64,000 bases of DNA from the NCBI GenBank assembly GCA_025201845.1, contig MU603955.1, positions 97,508 to 161,507 on the forward strand, read 5' to 3'. Origin of the DNA: Martensiomyces pterosporus (Eukaryota; Kickxellomycota; Kickxellomycetes; Kickxellales; Kickxellaceae). The notes beneath the pieces were generated by a model, which made no database searches, was not told the origin of the DNA, and saw nothing but the letters and a program-made list of their open reading frames with translations. Positions 51,559 to 60,670 of the stretch are shown here, in pieces; position 1 is the first letter of the stretch; each line of letters opens with the position of its first letter. The position numbers and the translations under genes are program-made.

Positions 51559-53010
51559 TCACAGCTTGTAGGCCGACAGGGATCTCCTGTGCTGGCTTGT
51601 GCGTGGTGCCTGGCTAGACGAAGAGACCATCCATGACGGCGGCTCCTTGCCCAAGCGCGGCCTCGGGGTCCCTGTGGCGATGTTGGCATCCTGAGGATCC
51701 CTGGTTGCGCCGGCCTGACTCGGTGTGCGGCTGCCACTGGAAATATCGCTGGTTTGAAAGCAATTTGTGGCAGGATTCAACGCTGGCTCCCCCCGCATGT
51801 GCTTGGTATTCTCGGCATCCAGCTCCAGCGAGCTCTGCTGATCAATGTGCGCATTGCTGAGCATCCGCGACAGCCTGCGCACCTGGGGGTCGCCTCTTGA
51901 AGTCGAAGACGTCGGCTCTTGTGCTGGCTCAGGCGTAAACGAATTGCCGGCCGTATTGTCTCCATTCCACCCGCCCTGCGTATTGCTGTTCTGGCTGGAC
52001 AGTGCGACAGGCACTGGACTGTCCCACGGGCTGCTGGCAAAGCTCTCGTCGTCGCGCATGCGGGGCGGAATCCGGTACGTGTAGTCGAACCGCGATGTCG
52101 ACAAAGGTATGTACTTGCTTGGAAAGCTCTCGAAGCGCGACGAAGGGGTGATTGAGTGTAGTGGCTGCGACGGCGATTCCTTGGTGTGGGATATCAGCGC
52201 GACATCTGAGAGCATGCTCAAAGGAGATGATGGTGCCTTTGCCCCGTGCGCCGAGGGTTGTGGCGATACCCGCCCACTGGCTGGATGTTGTTGCTGTACT
52301 GCTGCTGTCAGCGGCGATCTGGGTGCGTAGTCAAACGACTCTATGGGCGGCAAGCGGAGCTGGTCCGAGGACGATGAATATGAGGCCCCACTTTTCGCTC
52401 CAGCTGCGTTCCTAATCGGCGACAGGTGAATGGGGTGGTGCAGACCACCGTCGCCCGGTGCCAATCCCGGCGGTTCAAAGAGCGGTGTTTTAGGCGAGAA
52501 CGCATTAGAGGAATCCAATGATGATGATGCCTCGCGAGCGTTCGTGTAGGACGGCGAGGCCTGTCCTCGGTGAGAGCGGTGTCTGTTGGCGCTGCTTCCA
52601 GACAAAATAGGAATAGCACCGGGCCCCAGAATGCCGGATTGCCGGGAATCTTCGACTGGGGAGATCATCAATGGCTGGTTTGACGAGGATCGAGCTCTCG
52701 CCGATGCTGTTGATGCGCGGCCGGGCGAAGCACTCGCTTGAGCAGCCAGCAGGCCCTTCTTGCGCTTCTTGTATGGCCCTCTCTTGACCCCCTTCTTGCG
52801 CGGCTTTCTCGTGGAGTCGACACAGGTATCGATCATGTTGTATTTGACGCACCGCTGACATGGCCGTCCGGGATCGCATTTTTTGCATGCTCGCTGGCAG
52901 TTGACGCAGGCGTTTTTGACCTGTGCGCGCTTGGGTCGGGTTGGCGTGTCTGGGTGAGGAAACGGCGACGCGCCTTCCTCGCTGTTCTGGCTGTAGTAGC
53001 TTGATGACAT
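51559..53010 (-). CDS. Zn2Cys6 transcription factor with a basic linker
   Basis: 483 residues from the ATG at 53010; the frame's first codon two positions upstream is TTG and is not used. The cluster is CVNCQRACKKCDPGRPCQRC with Cys35, 38, 45, 51, 54 and 63 as likely ligands (Cys42 is extra), followed by the basic linker RKPRKKGVKRGPYKKRKKG. This CVNCQ...KKGVKRGPYK type is a distinct, recurrent class among fungal Zn2Cys6 proteins. The rest is Ser/Pro-rich and disordered. There is no middle-homology region, so the protein is short for the family. Nuclear localisation through the basic linker is likely. Targets are unknown; the FMO gene lies downstream on the same strand, but co-function is only a guess. 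Confidence 0.85.
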   Translation of the reverse strand: MSSSYYSQNSEEGASPFPHPDTPTRPKRAQVKNACVNCQRACKKCDPGRPCQRCVKYNMIDTCVDSTRKPRKKGVKRGPYKKRKKGLLAAQASASPGRASTASARARSSSNQPLMISPVEDSRQSGILGPGAIPILSGSSANRHRSHRGQASPSYTNAREASSSLDSSNAFSPKTPLFEPPGLAPGDGGLHHPIHLSPIRNAAGAKSGASYSSSSDQLRLPPIESFDYAPRSPLTAAVQQQHPASGRVSPQPSAHGAKAPSSPLSMLSDVALISHTKESPSQPLHSITPSSRFESFPSKYIPLSTSRFDYTYRIPPRMRDDESFASSPWDSPVPVALSSQNSNTQGGWNGDNTAGNSFTPEPAQEPTSSTSRGDPQVRRLSRMLSNAHIDQQSSLELDAENTKHMRGEPALNPATNCFQTSDISSGSRTPSQAGATRDPQDANIATGTPRPRLGKEPPSWMVSSSSQAPRTSQHRRSLSAYKL

Positions 53011-53431
53011 TTGCAAGAGCTATATTCTGTGCTAGAGTGTATAGAGGATATAGAGGATATGAGGGTCAGCAAAAAAGGAAAGGAGGGAAACGGGGGACTG
53101 GGTCAGACTAGCAGGTAATTGGCAGGTGCGGAGTTATCGTCGGAAGTTCAAAAACAGCCCGATCGAATGAGCTGCACGATGTTTGTTTGCCTACGTGCAA
53201 CCTTGACAGAATGCGAAGTGCAGAAGGCCGAGACCCAAGTACTGCAAAGCATGCGCTCAATGCCTTGGGAAACACTGCCCGCGCATCTCGCGCCACATAA
53301 GAAAAGCAATATTCGGATATATGATGAATGTCGTGGTCGTAACAATAGAAACAGGCGGATAAGAATATAGGTACGGAGTAAAACTACAAAAAGCTATATA
53401 AAGAATGCAGGTAGGGTGGTAGTGGCAAGTG
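53011..53431. other. Intergenic between the Zn2Cys6 and MDC1-like genes
   Basis: 421 bp holding the promoter of the Zn2Cys6 gene and the 3' flank of the MDC1-like gene. It has AT-rich stretches near 53320-53405. No gene is seen. Confidence 0.55.
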
Positions 53432-56400
53432 CTAGAACTGCAGAGCAGCATGAATGATGCTTTGGATAACGAGCTCCGGATCAACGACAGCGGCGCCGTG
53501 CTTCTGCCACCTTTTGACCGACGCAGGCTTTGTGTCTGCCGAAATAACCAGGAGCCGCGCCTCAGGAGATATGCCGAGATCTGCCTTGCGAGCAGCAAGC
53601 GAATCCAGCATGTCGCTCTTCTTCCACTTGGGGTCGAAAAATACCATGTTTTGATCTGGCTCGTTGAACTCGCGCATTGCTGTGGTCGCCATGCTGGGGC
53701 TCTCTTGCACGCGCTTGCGCTTGGTTGTTTGCTGCTGCTGAGGTCGTCCGGATGTTGGTGAGGAGTCGCTTGCACTGAGACTGCCGCTCTTCTGGTGCAG
53801 CGGAAAGTGAGGCAGGGGCTGTGGACGCTGCGCGCTGAGGGCATGCGGTGCCATCGATAGCGGCAGCGGAGGCGGAGGCGCAAGGATAAGCGACGGTTCG
53901 GCAGCCAGCTCATGGTGGCCGCTATTGCCATTCGATCTCCCAGCATCCGAGTCCTCCTGCTTGTCGATTTTTGCGCTTACTCTTCGCCTTGCTCTTCTGC
54001 CTCCAGTCTTTGCTTTCGAGTCCTTGCCGCCGCCGCTAGACCTTCGTTTTGCGCGGTCATTCTCGACACTCCAGTCCTCGTCTGATTCGTGGTCAGGCTC
54101 CGAGCTGCTCTCCAACAGCTCGCCGATCAGCGCCTTGTCCGCAGCCAAGTCAATCGGCACCAGGTGTTCGCTAGCGGGCAGTTCAGCGGCAGCAGCCGCA
54201 GACGACCTTCGGCTAACATGTAGAATCCACTGGGTGCTCGACTCGCCCTGAAGCAGCAAGTCCTCGCGCCTGCCAAAGTCGTTCAATATGTGACCGCCGG
54301 CAGACCTTATCATCACTGCCAGACACACAGGATCGGGTCGTGCGACGTCGTCCGCGATATAGACGCAGAACAAGGACATCAGCTGGCCGCCGTTGTCACG
54401 CGCAGACGCGAGTGTTTCAGCAAGCGAAATACCCCAGTCGCGCTCGGTGGTTCGGTCCACTAAGAGACATGAGTAGGCTAGGTCAAGCAGGGCAGAATCA
54501 TCAGCTTTGGCCTTGATCATGCTGCTGAGCTCAGTGACCCACGACTGCGAGACAACCGGGACGCCGCGCGAAAGCGCACAGAGCACCTTGAGCGTTCTGC
54601 CTAGCTTCCCCTGGCGAACGCAGATGTCTGCCAGCAGCGGGTTCTCAGTAACACACATGCCATTGAGCTCGAGCTGCCGAACCAGCCTGTCCTTCTCCTC
54701 GCCCTCGAACCCAGTCACAGTGACGTACTTGATCCCCTGCCTTCGTGCAGCTAAAAGGGGTGTGCCAGCACGAGTAAGCGGTGACGTAGGCTCTCTTCTC
54801 TCCACTTGCGAAATGGTGTTGAAGTCCAAGTACCGATGTGAGTGCCGCTCGCTGTGCAGCTTTTGACGTTTGCCACTAGTGCCCACTGCCTCCGACGCTC
54901 CACTCTCGCGCTCCGAAGCACTGCGTCCGCTGGCAGTGTCCGAGCGGCGATACATGACACGCTCAATTTCAGCAGACCCCTTGCCCTTTGATACCGGTGG
55001 CGGCGCAGCGGTCTTTTGGGACGGTGCAGACCGCGCTTTCAGCGAAGGCGAGTCGCCATCAGCCAGCTCGCCGCCAGCAGACTGCGCCGGCCGTCTCTTT
55101 CTAGCAGGTGTGCGTCGAGAAGACAGGCCTGCGCGACTCGGCCCTCTATTTCCTGGCAGTTTGCGCAAGGACTCGCGCAGGGATTGGCTTCTTGTTGCTG
55201 CTGGAGACGAGTCGCTAGTGGCATCGCCAGGCAACGCGTTGGCAGTGTTGGCCTTGCGCCGAGCAACCGAGCTGCGTTTGAGGCCACCACCACGCTTAGT
55301 CGCCCTTGTCGCTTTCGTTGGTGTGATGCACGGCGTGCCAGAGCGGCGCTCATCCATGTTGATCCAGTCCTCGCCATTGGTATCGGATTTGGCTACCGCT
55401 TTTGGCGCAGGTTCGAGGTTAGGGTTTTCAGCGCGCTTGGTGTCCAGACGAAGATGGATTCTAGGCGGTGGTTTCAGCACTTCATCCAGCTGCGTGCTTT
55501 GCGTGGCCGGCGGCACCGGCGGTTCAACGACAGCAGCGGCAGCATCGCTGGGAGAGGAAGTAGGCGGCGAGCTGAGTGGATCAACATTGGGATTGAACAG
55601 CGCATCCGTGTACGAGTCAGTCGTCGGCGTGGTTTTCGCTCCACCAGACGAAGTGCCGCTCCCTTCAGCAGCAGGCGCCACACCTTTTGAGTTGTCGCTG
55701 CAGACGCCAGAGCCTTCAGCTTTGGGCGAGCCCTTCGCCATGTTGGCACCTAAGGGCGCAGACGCGGTCTTCTGCTGATGGCTTTGGGGCTCCTTTGAGC
55801 CAGCGTCACTGGCATCGGCAGACCGCGACAGCAGCAACAGGCTGGGCTGCGGTAGCACTGGCGACGAGTTGGCCGGCGAGCCAGATGCCTCCGGCTTTTG
55901 CGACGCCCGCTGCTGATCCACAGCCCTGTCATCGCTTGCGAAAACCCCGCTGGAGACACGTCTCGCATGCCCTACCAGCACGCCATTGGCTGACGCCGCT
56001 TTAATGCGCGTCTTTGTGGGCGTGCTCATCGGCGACTCCGTCACATCAGCGCTCAGCTCGTGCTTATGCGATCCAGAGGACTTCGTGTGCGGCAAATGCT
56101 CTTGGGCCAGTCTCCTGTGACTCTGCGTGCCCCCAAACAGCAGCGGCAGGTCATCTGGGAAGTCTGCGCGTGTGCCGTTAGCCATGCGCGAGAGGGGCAC
56201 TGGGTCTGCATCCGTTGCCGATCTTGGGTACCGGTGCAGGCTTGAACTGGGTGTCGCTTGGTTAGCTCTCGTAAGTATCGTGCCCAAGAACTGCGAGCGG
56301 GGCAGTGGAGTGCGCGGCTGCTCAGGTCTGAATAGCGGCGGCGGCGGCAGTGGTAGTGTGGGCGGCAGGTGAGCACCAGCAGCTTGCGCACTCGATAGCA

Positions 56401-58828
56401 AAGTGAGTGGTGTTTGGCGTAAATGGCGTTGGCGTGACGATGCTAGCGTCGCAGAGGGTGGGAGTGTTGGTCCGTTGAGTCTCTGCTGTGAATAGGACGC
56501 TATTGTCGGGCTGCCAGATTTGGACGCAGACTGTGTAGATGGCTTCAAAGACGCATCCTTGCTCAAGCTGGTTCCCTCCACAATCGCAGCAGCGTCGCCG
56601 CCGTCGCTGTCGTCGTCGCTGTCGTCGGTGTAGTTGTCGATTGAGTGTCTGTTGCCCTTAGAACGAGCAAGACGACGCCGCGGTGCTGCTGCTGCTGCTG
56701 CTCGCTGTGAATACTGTGCGTGCTCTTCTGGTATCCCAGATATAAGCAAACCGCCGTCGCTGCTAATGGAAGTGCCAGCTGACGCGTGAGACTGCTGCGA
56801 CGACAGCTGTGCTGGAGGCAGTGGCGATAGAAACGCCTGCGAAAAGTCGCTGCTCATTGCCGTCTCCGCTGTTCCTTGGACAAACTCGTCAGGAAAGTTG
56901 CCTTGCGTAGGCGCCGTTGCCTGTGTAGCACTGAGAAGGAACGACTGCATCACCTCAGCGTCGTAAGGGTACCGGGGCAGCGTGCCGCGTTGGCCAGCAG
57001 GGATATTGTAGTTGCATGCTGGAGGATCGTTCGTCAGGATGACTTGGTTGGGTGCGTAAACCAGTGCGGATGGCTCTGGGAGGTACGTGGGGACAGGGGC
57101 ATCGCCTGCTGCTGGCCGCTGCCTGGTTGCTTGTGTTCCAGTGGCCTGCATAGTAGTTGACGGCTGGCGGGCGATGCCTGGCCGATTGTTGCCGACATTG
57201 TTGAACGATGCGCTGGTGCTGCGAGAAATATTGGCGTCGCTAGGCGGGATTCGGCCGGGTGAAACAGGCTGTGTGGCAACGACCTCGCTTACAAGCAAGC
57301 TGTGTGTTGCATCCTCGTGTTTTTGCGATCTCTGAGAGGATACTGGGTCCTCTGGAGGAACATTGGCACTCACGCGATGGTGTTCGCTGGTGTCAGATGT
57401 CGCTGAAGGCGGATGCTGAGAAGCTGGCGCTGTGGGCAGCCTGGATTCGGGTATGGGCGACGACGGTGCGCCCAGAGCGCCACTGTTGTCGCTCATATGT
57501 GCAGGGCTCGTGGGCACGCTGGCCGAGGCAATGGCCGATACCCTGTCATCTTCCGATGTCGCCAGCTGAGCTGCCTGTATCCGCGGCGACTCCTCCACAC
57601 GCAGTGCGCTTAGTTGAGGCCCGCTATTGGCAGGCGACGATGACGGTGGAAGTTGTATTCGGGGCGACGATGTGGTTATGGCGCCTGCACCCCGACTCGC
57701 TTGTGCAAGGCTGCTTGGCTGCATTGCCGGTGAGGGCATGTCATATGAGAGAGGCAGGATTGGAGCAGCGTTTGCTCCCACAGCCTCCGAATCTGCAATT
57801 GACGAGCGCGACGACATGGGCTCTGTATCCACGGGGATCGAGTCGTCCGAGTCGTATTTTGGAGAGTTGACCAGCATTGGCGATAGGCCGAACACGCCGC
57901 CCTGCGAGCCCAGGAACGAGACGGCGTCTGGAGACACGTGCGACAGCGAGTTCGCAAACCGCGCCGGTGAGGGCTGGATCGCTGGGGCTGGTAGCTCTCT
58001 GCGCAGAGGCGCTGCCTTTGGCAGAGTCGGCTGTGGCCCGCCAGCAGCCCCATTAATGGCTGAACGGCCCGCGGCCATATTCTCTGGCGATGCAGCGTAA
58101 TTTGGAGGGGCTGCTGCCTCTCGTCCTAGCGCGCTTGGTCTAACCATGTTGCTGGGCCCTGCAGCATTGATAGTTGCAGAGAGCAACGACGCCTGATCAG
58201 CTCTTGCTGCCGGGCTGCCGGTGTTTCTCCATGGCGGAGACGGAGATCTCGACGCTGACTGGTTACCGAGTATCCGGTACCAGAACGGCGTGCTTCCCAG
58301 CCAAACCAGCTTTCCATCAGCAACCGCGTACGCGACGCCCCGCCGAACACGAGCACGGCGGTGTCCCAGAAACACCCCGGCTGCGGATCCGCGGTCACAC
58401 AAAACATGGAGGCCATCGTCGATCTCTATGGCCACGCTGATGTCCTCCACAAGCGGCAAATCCACGACGTTGTTTGGCTCTTGCTGCTGCTTGCCCCGAC
58501 TCTGCCCATCTGCTGCGACAGTGCTGCCGCACCTGATGCTGTTAAGGCCGTCATATAGCGGATACTCACACAAGATGCGGCCGTCATCGGCGCTCCTTAA
58601 ACACAAGACGCCTGCCGCTCCCTGGGTCATACTGGGTTTGCTTGGCTCGTGTATTTTGTATAATCGCGCGGCATCGATCGGGCTGTCCGTGCAGACTGCT
58701 GGCAACAGTGGGTTGGAGCTGTAGGGCTCGGTGGCGGCCGATGACGCGCCGGACCCACTGGGACTCGCTGGAGGTGGTTGCTCGCCGATATTGTTGTCTG
58801 CAGCCGGCTCATTGGTTGAAGACTGCAT
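53432..58828 (-). CDS. MDC1-like FHA/BRCT DNA-damage mediator protein
   Basis: A single exon of 1,798 residues from the ATG at 58828; the frame runs 101 codons further upstream to a GTG without family signal. Residues 71-186 look like a degenerate FHA domain. About 1,150 disordered residues follow, with many SQ/TQ sites and acidic SD clusters (for example DDSDDDSDGGD near 730). BRCT1 (about 1365-1440) keeps the phospho-Ser pocket: T1372-G1373 in VTVTGFEG, plus R1411 and K1414 in RTLKVLCALSRG, then VVSQSW. A linker DWGISLAETLASARD matches that of MDC1. BRCT2 starts at about 1476 (FCVYIADD, AVMIRSAGGHIL) but is split by about 210 low-complexity residues and finishes at 1756-1798. By family it reads phosphorylated H2A tails at DNA breaks in the nucleus. 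Fission yeast Mdb1 is the nearest described fungal analogue. Confidence 0.8.
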   Translation of the reverse strand: MQSSTNEPAADNNIGEQPPPASPSGSGASSAATEPYSSNPLLPAVCTDSPIDAARLYKIHEPSKPSMTQGAAGVLCLRSADDGRILCEYPLYDGLNSIRCGSTVAADGQSRGKQQQEPNNVVDLPLVEDISVAIEIDDGLHVLCDRGSAAGVFLGHRRARVRRGVAYAVADGKLVWLGSTPFWYRILGNQSASRSPSPPWRNTGSPAARADQASLLSATINAAGPSNMVRPSALGREAAAPPNYAASPENMAAGRSAINGAAGGPQPTLPKAAPLRRELPAPAIQPSPARFANSLSHVSPDAVSFLGSQGGVFGLSPMLVNSPKYDSDDSIPVDTEPMSSRSSIADSEAVGANAAPILPLSYDMPSPAMQPSSLAQASRGAGAITTSSPRIQLPPSSSPANSGPQLSALRVEESPRIQAAQLATSEDDRVSAIASASVPTSPAHMSDNSGALGAPSSPIPESRLPTAPASQHPPSATSDTSEHHRVSANVPPEDPVSSQRSQKHEDATHSLLVSEVVATQPVSPGRIPPSDANISRSTSASFNNVGNNRPGIARQPSTTMQATGTQATRQRPAAGDAPVPTYLPEPSALVYAPNQVILTNDPPACNYNIPAGQRGTLPRYPYDAEVMQSFLLSATQATAPTQGNFPDEFVQGTAETAMSSDFSQAFLSPLPPAQLSSQQSHASAGTSISSDGGLLISGIPEEHAQYSQRAAAAAAPRRRLARSKGNRHSIDNYTDDSDDDSDGGDAAAIVEGTSLSKDASLKPSTQSASKSGSPTIASYSQQRLNGPTLPPSATLASSRQRHLRQTPLTLLSSAQAAGAHLPPTLPLPPPPLFRPEQPRTPLPRSQFLGTILTRANQATPSSSLHRYPRSATDADPVPLSRMANGTRADFPDDLPLLFGGTQSHRRLAQEHLPHTKSSGSHKHELSADVTESPMSTPTKTRIKAASANGVLVGHARRVSSGVFASDDRAVDQQRASQKPEASGSPANSSPVLPQPSLLLLSRSADASDAGSKEPQSHQQKTASAPLGANMAKGSPKAEGSGVCSDNSKGVAPAAEGSGTSSGGAKTTPTTDSYTDALFNPNVDPLSSPPTSSPSDAAAAVVEPPVPPATQSTQLDEVLKPPPRIHLRLDTKRAENPNLEPAPKAVAKSDTNGEDWINMDERRSGTPCITPTKATRATKRGGGLKRSSVARRKANTANALPGDATSDSSPAATRSQSLRESLRKLPGNRGPSRAGLSSRRTPARKRRPAQSAGGELADGDSPSLKARSAPSQKTAAPPPVSKGKGSAEIERVMYRRSDTASGRSASERESGASEAVGTSGKRQKLHSERHSHRYLDFNTISQVERREPTSPLTRAGTPLLAARRQGIKYVTVTGFEGEEKDRLVRQLELNGMCVTENPLLADICVRQGKLGRTLKVLCALSRGVPVVSQSWVTELSSMIKAKADDSALLDLAYSCLLVDRTTERDWGISLAETLASARDNGGQLMSLFCVYIADDVARPDPVCLAVMIRSAGGHILNDFGRREDLLLQGESSTQWILHVSRRSSAAAAAELPASEHLVPIDLAADKALIGELLESSSEPDHESDEDWSVENDRAKRRSSGGGKDSKAKTGGRRARRRVSAKIDKQEDSDAGRSNGNSGHHELAAEPSLILAPPPPLPLSMAPHALSAQRPQPLPHFPLHQKSGSLSASDSSPTSGRPQQQQTTKRKRVQESPSMATTAMREFNEPDQNMVFFDPKWKKSDMLDSLAARKADLGISPEARLLVISADTKPASVKRWQKHGAAVVDPELVIQSIIHAALQF

Positions 58829-59233
58829 CCCATTGCCTCCCTCCCGTCGAATAAAGACCAAGCAGGTTAATGAATGAACGAATGAACGAATGCAGAAAAA
58901 GGGGGGACAGCGAAATGAAATAAATGCGGCTTGTAGTCCTGCAAGAGCAGAAAATAAGAGGCGAGGTGCGTGAATTTGGATAGGAATAGGCGCTGGGAGC
59001 AGAGGCAAAGGCTGCGAGCTGCAGGCGCGGCTATTCTCCCCCCATCCCAGCACCCGCTTTGCTTGGCTTGAGCCGGCGGCTCCAATGCGCAGACGTGGAT
59101 CCGATCGGACCCAGCGAGCCGGTGCGGCCACAGCGGCGCCCTGCGTGAGGAGTGTAGTTTTTTTTTTTTTTTGTGGCAGGAACAGAGGAGCTGAGAGAAC
59201 GCTACTGCTTCGGAAAAGCCTCGAAATACAAAG
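58829..59233. other. Intergenic between MDC1-like and signal peptide peptidase genes
   Basis: 405 bp with a T15 run at 59158-59172 and GAATGAAC-type short repeats near 58870-58890. No gene is supported. Confidence 0.55.
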
Positions 59234-60670
59234 TTACTTTTTGCCCTTGCCCTTTCCCTTGGCCTTGGCCTTGGTCTTCTTCTTGCCCTTGCTGGGAGTT
59301 GCCGTCGCAGCTGTGGCCTCGGACTCTGTCCCCGAAACCTCCGAGAACGGGTTGACCTTCTCCTCGAGCACCTTGCGCGTCTTTACGTTCTCCTGCTCGT
59401 CGTCAGCCAGCTCGCCTGCGCTCGTCGGCGTCATCAGGCCAGCGCCGGGAGAGGGGCTGGCAGCAGGGTGGTTGCGCAGGTTGTAGCGGTGCACGGGTGT
59501 TGGCTCGAGGATTTTCTCTGGGAGACCAGCCTCTGCCTCGTCCGTGTCCTTCAGCTTGTGCGATGCGTCGTCCTCATTGGCACCCTTGTCCTCCTTGGGC
59601 TTTTCCTCGCTGTAGCCAAACACGTCGGAGAGCTCGCCGCGGGCGAGCGCAGTGATGACGACGGAGAGGATGCACGCGGGCGACAGGTACAGAAGCGCGG
59701 GCTGGGCGGCCTTGAACGTGTGCATCACGGTGATCGTGGTGGCGAGGCCAGCGACATAGGCAGCCATGCACGCGTTGAAGTAGGGCGTGGGGAAGGGGAA
59801 TCCGCGGTGCCTTCCGTGCAGGGCAGGGGGCAGCGGCTTGTCCTTGCTGTAGCCGAGCTTGGCCAGATAGCGGTGGCGGTCGAAGCGCAGGCAGAGGGCA
59901 ACGAAGATGCCAGGGACGACAATGTCGCCCAGCCCGAGCATGGTGAACTGGAGCTTGCCGTCGCTGGGGAACAGGTCCTTGGGGAAGACGACCTTGATCG
60001 GCGCATCAAAGTTCTTGGCCACCGAAACCATCACCTCCGTGCCAAAGACCCAGAAGATGTCGTAGACGAAGAGTCCGGCGAGCATGATCATGCCGCTCTT
60101 GAACGAGTCCAAGCGGATGAGGTTGATGGCCGAGAACGAGAACGCCAGGCCGAACAGATTGGATACCACCCAGTTCTTCGAGAACAGGTAGAACGCGGTG
60201 GCCACGGCGGAGACACCGAGCATCGCCAGGTGCAGGTTGGTGAACCTCAGGTCAAACACGGATTTGGACCTGTACACCAGGTTCAGGTGGTACAGCGGGA
60301 GCTTGATCCCTGTCACGCCCTTGACCACCTTGGTGCTCACCTGGGAAAGAGCCGCCACGCCCAGGATGGCAAAGTACCCCGAAAGCAAGAGGTTCACCCA
60401 GTCCTTGTTCAGGTACTTGAACACCAGGTACATCGAAAACAGGGCTGCTGACCCGTAGACCGGGAACATGTACGCGTCCTCCGCCGACACCGACTCGGTC
60501 TCGTCGTCATCCTCATCCTCGGAGTCTGAAAATTCGGCAAATTGCGGCCTGTCTTTTTTCTTGTGGCTGCTCTTCAGGCGGTCCAGCGAGTCAAGCGACC
60601 CAGAGTAGATTGGCACCACAGCCATGCTGCCAATAACGGCGTAGGCAACGAATAGTCCTGCTTCAGCCAT
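59234..60670 (-). CDS. Signal peptide peptidase, intramembrane aspartyl protease
   Basis: A single exon of 478 residues with about nine membrane helices. The catalytic pair is D204 in FVYDIFWVFG (YD motif) and D249 in MLGLGDIVVPG (GxGD motif); the PAL motif QPALLY is at 323-328. Family segments LSGYFAILGVAALS and NWVVSNLFGLAFS agree with HM13/SPP and yeast Ypf1. The N-terminal helix is followed by an acidic loop (about 45-65). The C-terminal tail from 345 is charged and ends in a Lys/Gly run. SPP sits in the ER membrane and cleaves leftover signal peptides and other type II membrane segments, with roles in ER-associated degradation. All catalytic residues are present, so it should be active. 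Confidence 0.96.
   Translation of the reverse strand: MAEAGLFVAYAVIGSMAVVPIYSGSLDSLDRLKSSHKKKDRPQFAEFSDSEDEDDDETESVSAEDAYMFPVYGSAALFSMYLVFKYLNKDWVNLLLSGYFAILGVAALSQVSTKVVKGVTGIKLPLYHLNLVYRSKSVFDLRFTNLHLAMLGVSAVATAFYLFSKNWVVSNLFGLAFSFSAINLIRLDSFKSGMIMLAGLFVYDIFWVFGTEVMVSVAKNFDAPIKVVFPKDLFPSDGKLQFTMLGLGDIVVPGIFVALCLRFDRHRYLAKLGYSKDKPLPPALHGRHRGFPFPTPYFNACMAAYVAGLATTITVMHTFKAAQPALLYLSPACILSVVITALARGELSDVFGYSEEKPKEDKGANEDDASHKLKDTDEAEAGLPEKILEPTPVHRYNLRNHPAASPSPGAGLMTPTSAGELADDEQENVKTRKVLEEKVNPFSEVSGTESEATAATATPSKGKKKTKAKAKGKGKGKK

Noticed and set aside
58829..59131. N-terminal extension of the MDC1-like frame
   Set aside because: It begins with GTG rather than ATG, is hydrophobic and Cys/Phe-rich unlike the rest, and the first ATG at 58828 leads directly into typical sequence.
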